A stretch of DNA of 16,749 nt from Solirubrobacteraceae bacterium (GTDB lineage Bacteria > Actinomycetota > Thermoleophilia > Solirubrobacterales > Solirubrobacteraceae): positions 1 through 16,749 of the forward strand of contig JASHQV010000179.1 of the NCBI GenBank assembly GCA_030038955.1. Reading direction: 5' to 3'. Each line of letters opens with the position of its first letter. Position 1 is the stretch's first letter. Shown here one piece after another: positions 12,543 to 16,749 of the stretch. The notes beneath the pieces are model-generated. The model was not told where the DNA came from. It was given only the letters and a program-made list of their open reading frames with translations, and did not search any database. Both the position numbers and the translations under genes were made by a program.

Positions 12543-13805
12543 ATGACCTCAGGACTCCATCCGTCGCAGCCAGCTTCCGCAGCCGCCGTGTCCGCGGTCG
12601 GCGCGGCTGGGCTGGACCCGGCGGCTATCACGCAGGCGGCGCGGCGGATCGGCGGCCACGTCAACCGCACTCCGGTAATCACCAACGCGACGCTTGACGA
12701 GCTGGCCGCTGCGCGTGTGTTCGTCAAGGTCGAGCCGCTGCAGCGCAGCGGCTCGTTCAAGGCGCGCGGCGCCTTCAACCGACTGCTGCAGCTCGCCCAC
12801 GACGAGCGGCAGCGCGGCGTCGTTGCCTATTCCTCAGGCAACCACGGCGCCGCCGTCGCGCTCGCCGCCGCCGATCTCGAGATCCCCGCCGTGATCGTGG
12901 TGCCACGGTCCGCGCCGGAGCTGAAGCTCGACCAGATCAGGGCGGTCGGCGCCGAGCTGATCTGGTACGACCCGGCGAATCAGGATCGCGCGGCCGTGGC
13001 CGCGCAGCTCGCGGCCGAGCGCGGCCTGACGTTGATCCCCCCCTACGACGACCACGAGGTGATGGCAGGTCAGGGGACGCTGGCGCTGGAGCTGATCGAG
13101 GACGTCGGCAAGCTCGACCTGCTGCTGGTGCCGATTGGTGGCGGCGGCCTGCTGGCCGGCGTGGGCACGATCGCCCGCGCTCTGTGCCCCCAGGTCCGCC
13201 TGATCGGGATCGAGCCGGCCGCCGCCGATGACACCGCGAGGTCACTGACTCTGAATCGGCGTGTGGCGCTGGCGGGACCGCCAGACACGATCGCCGACGG
13301 ACTGCGCACGCAGGAGCCTGGCATGCTCACGTTTCCGATCAACAGCCGGCTACTCGAGCGGATCGTGACCGTCGACGATCGCGAGATCGTCGAGGCAATG
13401 CACTTCTGCTTCGAACGGCTGAAGGTCGTTGTCGAGCCAAGCGGCGCGGTCGCGGTCGCAGCGCTGCTGGCCGGGCGCATCCATGCCCCCGGAACGCGCA
13501 TCGGGATCGTGCTCTCGGGGGGCAACGTCGATGCCAGCCGCTTCCGGGCGCTGCTCGATACAACTCGACCCGCACGTCTTCCGTTCGCCGCCGTCGGGCG
13601 TGGCGGCGACGCGCACGAGGATCGGAGCAGAGGCTCGGCAGTCCCCGGCGACGGCCAGGCGACGACGCAGGATCCCAGCTCGACGAGGCTCGGCAATGGC
13701 CGGCGACGGCCAGACGCGCGTCCACGATCGCAGCCCGACGCTGCGAGCGAATCGGAGGAATGGGCACGTGACCCAAGTGGCAACAGACCCAATTCGGAGG
13801 AGTAG
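12543..13805 (+). CDS. Threonine-dehydratase-like PLP-dependent lyase with C-terminal extension
   Basis: A fold-type II PLP enzyme of the threonine ammonia-lyase/serine racemase/hydroxyaspartate dehydratase group, which eliminates water and ammonia from hydroxy amino acids. From ATG 12543 (420 residues): Schiff-base K73 in SGSFKARGAFN, SSGNHG (97-102), phosphate-binding GGGGLLAG (199-206) and the closing VLSGGNVD (333-340). There is no C-terminal ACT domain, so it resembles catabolic forms. About 70 residues after position 350 are Arg-, Asp- and Ser-rich, lack family features, and are encoded by repeat-bearing DNA (13590-13802). They look like non-coding sequence read through for want of a stop. 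GTG 12537 is an alternative start. The stop lies within the ribosome-binding region of the solute-binding-protein gene, giving tight coupling. The exact substrate is unknown. Confidence 0.88.
   Translation: MTSGLHPSQPASAAAVSAVGAAGLDPAAITQAARRIGGHVNRTPVITNATLDELAAARVFVKVEPLQRSGSFKARGAFNRLLQLAHDERQRGVVAYSSGNHGAAVALAAADLEIPAVIVVPRSAPELKLDQIRAVGAELIWYDPANQDRAAVAAQLAAERGLTLIPPYDDHEVMAGQGTLALELIEDVGKLDLLLVPIGGGGLLAGVGTIARALCPQVRLIGIEPAAADDTARSLTLNRRVALAGPPDTIADGLRTQEPGMLTFPINSRLLERIVTVDDREIVEAMHFCFERLKVVVEPSGAVAVAALLAGRIHAPGTRIGIVLSGGNVDASRFRALLDTTRPARLPFAAVGRGGDAHEDRSRGSAVPGDGQATTQDPSSTRLGNGRRRPDARPRSQPDAASESEEWARDPSGNRPNSEE
13630..13716 (+). repeat. Imperfect direct repeat in the lyase 3' extension
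   Basis: A 32-base segment at 13630-13661 beginning gaggctcggca recurs at 13685-13716 with four mismatches, a 55-base offset. Both copies hold ccggcgacggccag. They fall in the part of the lyase frame that has no counterpart in the enzyme family, which supports a non-coding origin for that stretch. Confidence 0.7.
13796..13802 (+). promoter_or_regulatory. Shine-Dalgarno that fixes the solute-binding-protein start
   Basis: GGAGGAG lies seven bases before GTG 13810. A second site, GGAGGA (13754-13759), lies eight bases before an in-frame GTG at 13768, which would add 14 residues. The nearer site gives the more normal lipoprotein signal sequence. Confidence 0.75.
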
Positions 13806-13809
13806 AGAA

Positions 13810-15414
13810 GTGCACGGTAAGTTGATCAAGAGCCTGATCGTCGTGGGCGTCAGCGCACTGGTGCTGGCCGCCTGCGGATCATCGAGCAAGACGCCAACCA
13901 ACAGCTCGGCGAACGCCACGACATCGACTGGTGCCAGCAACCAAGCGACGCCGGCCCACGGCGGTGACCTCGTGTTCGCGCGCTCCACGGACATCCTCTC
14001 GCTCGACCCAGCGAACATGACTGACAACGAGAGCATCTGGACGGCCGAGACGCTCTACGAGACGCTATATGTGGCGACGCCCGATGGCAAGCACCTCAAG
14101 CCCTGGTTGGCGACTGGCTACACACTGTCACCAAACCACCTCGTGTGGACGTTTCACCTGCGTCACGGCGTCCGCTTCCAGAACGGCAAGCCGATGACAT
14201 CGGCCGATGTGAAGTTCTCGATTGACCGGGTCTCGGCCAAGGCCTCTAACCCATTCGCGTTCATCGATGTAGCGATCAAGTCGATCACGACCCCCAATCC
14301 CTATACGGTCGTGATAACGACTAAGTACCCGTGGGCGCCGCTGCTGGCGGACGTGGCGCTGTTTGCCAACTCGATCATTCCCAACAACTACGGAGGCGAG
14401 AGCGAGCAGGCGTTCTTCAAGCACCCGATCGGCACCGGCCCGTTCGAGTTCAAGTCCTGGACGAAGGGCGCACAGCTGGTTCTGGCGCGCAACCCCTACT
14501 ACTGGCAGAAAGGTAAGCCGTACCTGAACCGGGTCATCTTCACTGACGTGCCGAACGACAACACGCGCGACCTGCAGCTTCAGGGCGGCCAGGCGCAGAT
14601 CGACGAGTTCCCACCGTTTTCCGCGGTCGCGCAGCTCAGCTCCAGCTCGGGAACGAGAGTCACCATGTTCCCCTCGAGCCTCACGGAGTTCCTCCAGTTC
14701 AACGAGGACCACGCACCGTTTGCCAACGTCTACGTGCGGCGGGCAATCGCCTACGCGCTCAACCGCGAGCAGATGGTCAAGACGGTCCTGTTCGGTCACG
14801 GGCAGGTGGCCAATTCATTCCTCAGCCCAGCGCTGTGGGCGTGGGACTCGAACGTTCATACACCGACCTACGACCTCGCGCAGGCCAAGGCCGAGATCGC
14901 CAAGTCGTCGGTGCCGCACGGTTTCTCGACGACCCTGCTAGTTGGCTCTGGGGTCGCCAACGAAGAGTCGCTGGGCGCGCTCGTGCAATCGGACCTCGCG
15001 CCGCTTGGAATAAAGGTGACGCTGCGGCCGGTCGACCCAAACACCGAGTATACGGACATCGAGACCGGTCAGTATGACATGGCCTTCAACTATGACACGA
15101 CCGACATCATCGATCCTGACGAGATGGTCAGCTTCGGTGCGATGGGCGGCAATACCGGCCAGAAGACCCACGCACTGTTCACCAACTACAACGATCCTCA
15201 GATTGACCAGTGGGCTGAGCAGGCGGAGCGGACCTTCAATCACGCCGCACGCGTGGTCCTATACGACAAGATCCAGCAGCAGATGGCGAGCGCGGTGCCT
15301 CTGGTGCCACTGTACTATTCGCCGTTCGCCTATGCTTACTCATCTAAGGTGCACGGGCTGTACATTTACCCCACGGGCAATTACCATCTGGAGAATGTGT
15401 GGCTAAGCCACTGA
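13810..15414 (+). CDS. ABC transporter solute-binding lipoprotein, family 5 (peptide type)
   Basis: A 534-residue extracytoplasmic binding protein of the SBP_bac_5 (DppA/OppA/NikA) family, which captures peptides, opines, nickel complexes or similar for import. It starts MHGKLIKSLIVVGVSALVLAAC, a lipoprotein signal peptide with lipobox LAAC and lipidated Cys22. A Ser/Thr-rich linker (23-50) follows. Family features are GGDLVFA...LDPA, WTFHLRHGVRFQNGKPMTSADV, KHPIGTGPFEFKSW, RNPYYW and VRRAIAYALNRE. The last 40 residues are complete. It lies just after the lyase gene, with its Shine-Dalgarno overlapping that gene's end, and 37 bases before the permease genes, so one operon is likely. The reading frame is somewhat less GC-rich than its neighbours. 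The ligand cannot be read from sequence; its gene company suggests an amino-acid derivative or peptide. Confidence 0.95.
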   Translation: MHGKLIKSLIVVGVSALVLAACGSSSKTPTNSSANATTSTGASNQATPAHGGDLVFARSTDILSLDPANMTDNESIWTAETLYETLYVATPDGKHLKPWLATGYTLSPNHLVWTFHLRHGVRFQNGKPMTSADVKFSIDRVSAKASNPFAFIDVAIKSITTPNPYTVVITTKYPWAPLLADVALFANSIIPNNYGGESEQAFFKHPIGTGPFEFKSWTKGAQLVLARNPYYWQKGKPYLNRVIFTDVPNDNTRDLQLQGGQAQIDEFPPFSAVAQLSSSSGTRVTMFPSSLTEFLQFNEDHAPFANVYVRRAIAYALNREQMVKTVLFGHGQVANSFLSPALWAWDSNVHTPTYDLAQAKAEIAKSSVPHGFSTTLLVGSGVANEESLGALVQSDLAPLGIKVTLRPVDPNTEYTDIETGQYDMAFNYDTTDIIDPDEMVSFGAMGGNTGQKTHALFTNYNDPQIDQWAEQAERTFNHAARVVLYDKIQQQMASAVPLVPLYYSPFAYAYSSKVHGLYIYPTGNYHLENVWLSH

Positions 15415-15438
15415 TGCGGGGATCGCACGGTGAACCTG

Positions 15439-15444
15439 AAGGAG
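15439..15444 (+). promoter_or_regulatory. Shine-Dalgarno of the first permease gene
   Basis: AAGGAG is seven bases before GTG 15452 and supports that start, from which the protein begins with the family's usual short basic N-terminus and first membrane helix. Confidence 0.75.
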
Positions 15445-15451
15445 CAACGTA

Positions 15452-16390
15452 GTGCTCGCCAGGTATGTGGCACGACGTCTGCTTCTGCTCGTGCCGGTGG
15501 GGCTCGGCGTCACGCTGCTGGTGTTTTTCAGCATCCACCTGGTTCCCGGTGATCCAGCTAGGACGTTCCTCGGCGATCGGGCAACGCCATCCGCGGTTGC
15601 AGCACTGCACCGAGAGTGGGGGCTCAACAAGCCGCTCCCGGTGCAGTACTGGCTGTTTCTAAAGCGGCTGGTCCACGGTAACCTCGGCCAATCGCTGTTC
15701 TATCAGGCGTCCACCACCAGCCTGCTCGCGAGCCATCTACCGGTGACGCTGATGTTGCTGCTGTACGGCGCCACCGGGGCGGTGGTAATCGCGCTGCCAC
15801 TGGCGGTGCTGGCGGCACTGCACCCAGACGGGATTGCCGATCACTTGGTCCGCGCGATCGGGGTCGTCGGGATTGGGATGCCGAGCTTCTGGGTCGGCAC
15901 GATGCTGATCCTCGTGCTGGCACTGCACCTCGGCCTGTTCCCGGTCGCCGGCTACGGCCAGACGTTTGGCCAGCATCTGGAGTCGCTAGTGCTGCCGGGC
16001 CTGACGGTCGCGCTGTCAATCGCGCCGATGCTAGTGCGCAGCGTGCGGCAGGGAATGATCGAGGCGCTCAACTCCGACTACGTCGCGTTCGCGCGCGCCA
16101 AGGGCACCGATAGCGTGACCGTGCTGCTTCGCTACGGCTTGCGCAACGCCGCAATCCCGGCGGTCAGCGTGCTCGGCATCAATATCGGCTTCCTCGTCGG
16201 CGGGACGCTGGTCGTGGAGAACGTGTTCGCGCTGCCCGGCCTGGGGACGCTGATGGTGCAGTCGATCCTCAACCGCGACTTCCCGGTGGTGCAGGGGATC
16301 ACGCTGGTCTTCGCGGTGCTCGTGCTGCTCGTCTACCTCCTGACCGATCTCGCCTACGCGCTGCTCGACCCGCGAGTGAGACTGACGTGA
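15452..16390 (+). CDS. ABC transporter permease, DppB/OppB type
   Basis: A 312-residue inner-membrane permease that pairs with the DppC-type subunit to form the channel for the upstream binding protein. It begins MLARYVARRLLLLVPVGLGVTLLVFFSIHLVPGD, the typical first helix followed by the PGD motif. About six membrane segments follow. NKPLPVQYWLFLKRLVHGNLGQS is the family's periplasmic loop. The cytoplasmic EAA loop (SDYVAFARAKG...NAAIP, about 209-232), which contacts the ATPase, is present, and GTLVVENVFALPGLG is conserved. The length is usual for the family. The stop overlaps the next gene's start in GTGA (16387-16390), indicating translational coupling. Substrate specificity is not set by this subunit. 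Confidence 0.95.
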   Translation: MLARYVARRLLLLVPVGLGVTLLVFFSIHLVPGDPARTFLGDRATPSAVAALHREWGLNKPLPVQYWLFLKRLVHGNLGQSLFYQASTTSLLASHLPVTLMLLLYGATGAVVIALPLAVLAALHPDGIADHLVRAIGVVGIGMPSFWVGTMLILVLALHLGLFPVAGYGQTFGQHLESLVLPGLTVALSIAPMLVRSVRQGMIEALNSDYVAFARAKGTDSVTVLLRYGLRNAAIPAVSVLGINIGFLVGGTLVVENVFALPGLGTLMVQSILNRDFPVVQGITLVFAVLVLLVYLLTDLAYALLDPRVRLT

Positions 16391-16749
16391 GCACATCCGC
16401 GATCGACCTCGTGCCGGCCGTGCCGGCCCCGCGGGCCGCGCACCGCCGGCGGCTGCCGCCAAGCCTGATCGCCGGCATCACGATCCTCGGCATCGTCGTC
16501 GGCTTGGCAGTGGCGGCGCCGCTGTTGACTCCGTACAGCCCGACGCACATCACCGATCAGATCTTGGCGGCGCCAAGCTGGCATCACCCGCTTGGCACGG
16601 ATCAGCTCGGTCGCGACGTATGGTCACGACTCCTGTACGGCGCCCGCACCGACCTGCGGGTCGCATTCCTCGCGGTGCTGTCGCCGTTCGTGATCGGCAC
16701 CGTGCTGGGAGCGGTGGCCGGCTACTTCGGTGGTTGGCTGGGCGGGCTG
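16387..16749 (+). CDS. ABC transporter permease, DppC/OppC type, N-terminal part (cut by window edge)
   Basis: The first 121 codons of the second permease subunit. After a Pro/Ala/Arg-rich cytoplasmic N-terminus comes a membrane helix (about 29-47) and then the hallmark HPLGTDQLGRDVWSRLLYGAR (about 68-88), the conserved periplasmic segment of DppC/OppC-type permeases. The second helix (about 94-112) follows. The start is GTG 16387, overlapping the preceding stop by four bases. The sequence is open to the edge. The ATP-binding subunits expected for such a transporter (DppD and DppF type) would lie beyond the window. Confidence 0.93.
   Translation, partial: MSTSAIDLVPAVPAPRAAHRRRLPPSLIAGITILGIVVGLAVAAPLLTPYSPTHITDQILAAPSWHHPLGTDQLGRDVWSRLLYGARTDLRVAFLAVLSPFVIGTVLGAVAGYFGGWLGGL

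Overview
The window is a 16.7 kb piece of a GC-rich bacterial chromosome. The high GC, frequent GTG/TTG starts, several starts that look leaderless, a PimA-type glycosyltransferase and a HemQ/chlorite-dismutase-family protein all suggest an actinobacterium. The class Thermoleophilia (Solirubrobacterales-like) is my best guess, but it is inference and was not tested against a database. Genes are tightly packed: twelve protein-coding genes are supported and the two at the edges are cut by the window. No rRNA, tRNA, CRISPR array, insertion sequence or prophage was recognised. No gene-free stretch exceeds 300 bases; the longest is about 140 bases (1102-1241).

Left part (1-2775). On the minus strand a SAM-dependent methyltransferase gene overlaps, by an ATGA start/stop junction, a Nudix hydrolase gene that runs off the left edge. 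Upstream of them lies a short intergenic region with a tandem 19-bp repeat and a perfect 20-bp-arm hairpin, then a minus-strand FAD-dependent oxidoreductase of the phytoene-desaturase-like group. A near-perfect 26-bp palindrome separates this gene from the divergent metH.

Middle (2776-10322). A full four-module cobalamin-dependent methionine synthase (metH) reads rightward. Its reactivation domain carries a 60-bp in-frame tandem duplication built on a GC hairpin. Convergent to it is a fused protein with an N-terminal GT4 glycosyltransferase and a C-terminal multi-pass flippase-like/LPG-synthase-type membrane domain. Divergent from that fusion is a two-gene unit: a coproheme decarboxylase-like (HemQ/Cld family) gene and an AlkA-type DNA glycosylase.

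Right part (10323-16749). This looks like one regulated catabolic/import locus. A minus-strand class I/II aminotransferase is divergent from a HutC-type GntR regulator. The regulator is followed by a threonine-dehydratase-like PLP lyase, a family-5 solute-binding lipoprotein and two Dpp/Opp-type permeases, the second cut by the right edge. The ten-base palindrome GGTCTAGACC, which fits the GT-N-TA-N-AC pattern of HutC-type GntR operators, occurs twice: between the aminotransferase and regulator genes, and just downstream of a good predicted promoter for the lyase-transporter operon. The simplest reading is a ligand-responsive repressor controlling uptake of a peptide or amino-acid-like compound together with its deamination or transamination. 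The substrate cannot be read from the sequence.
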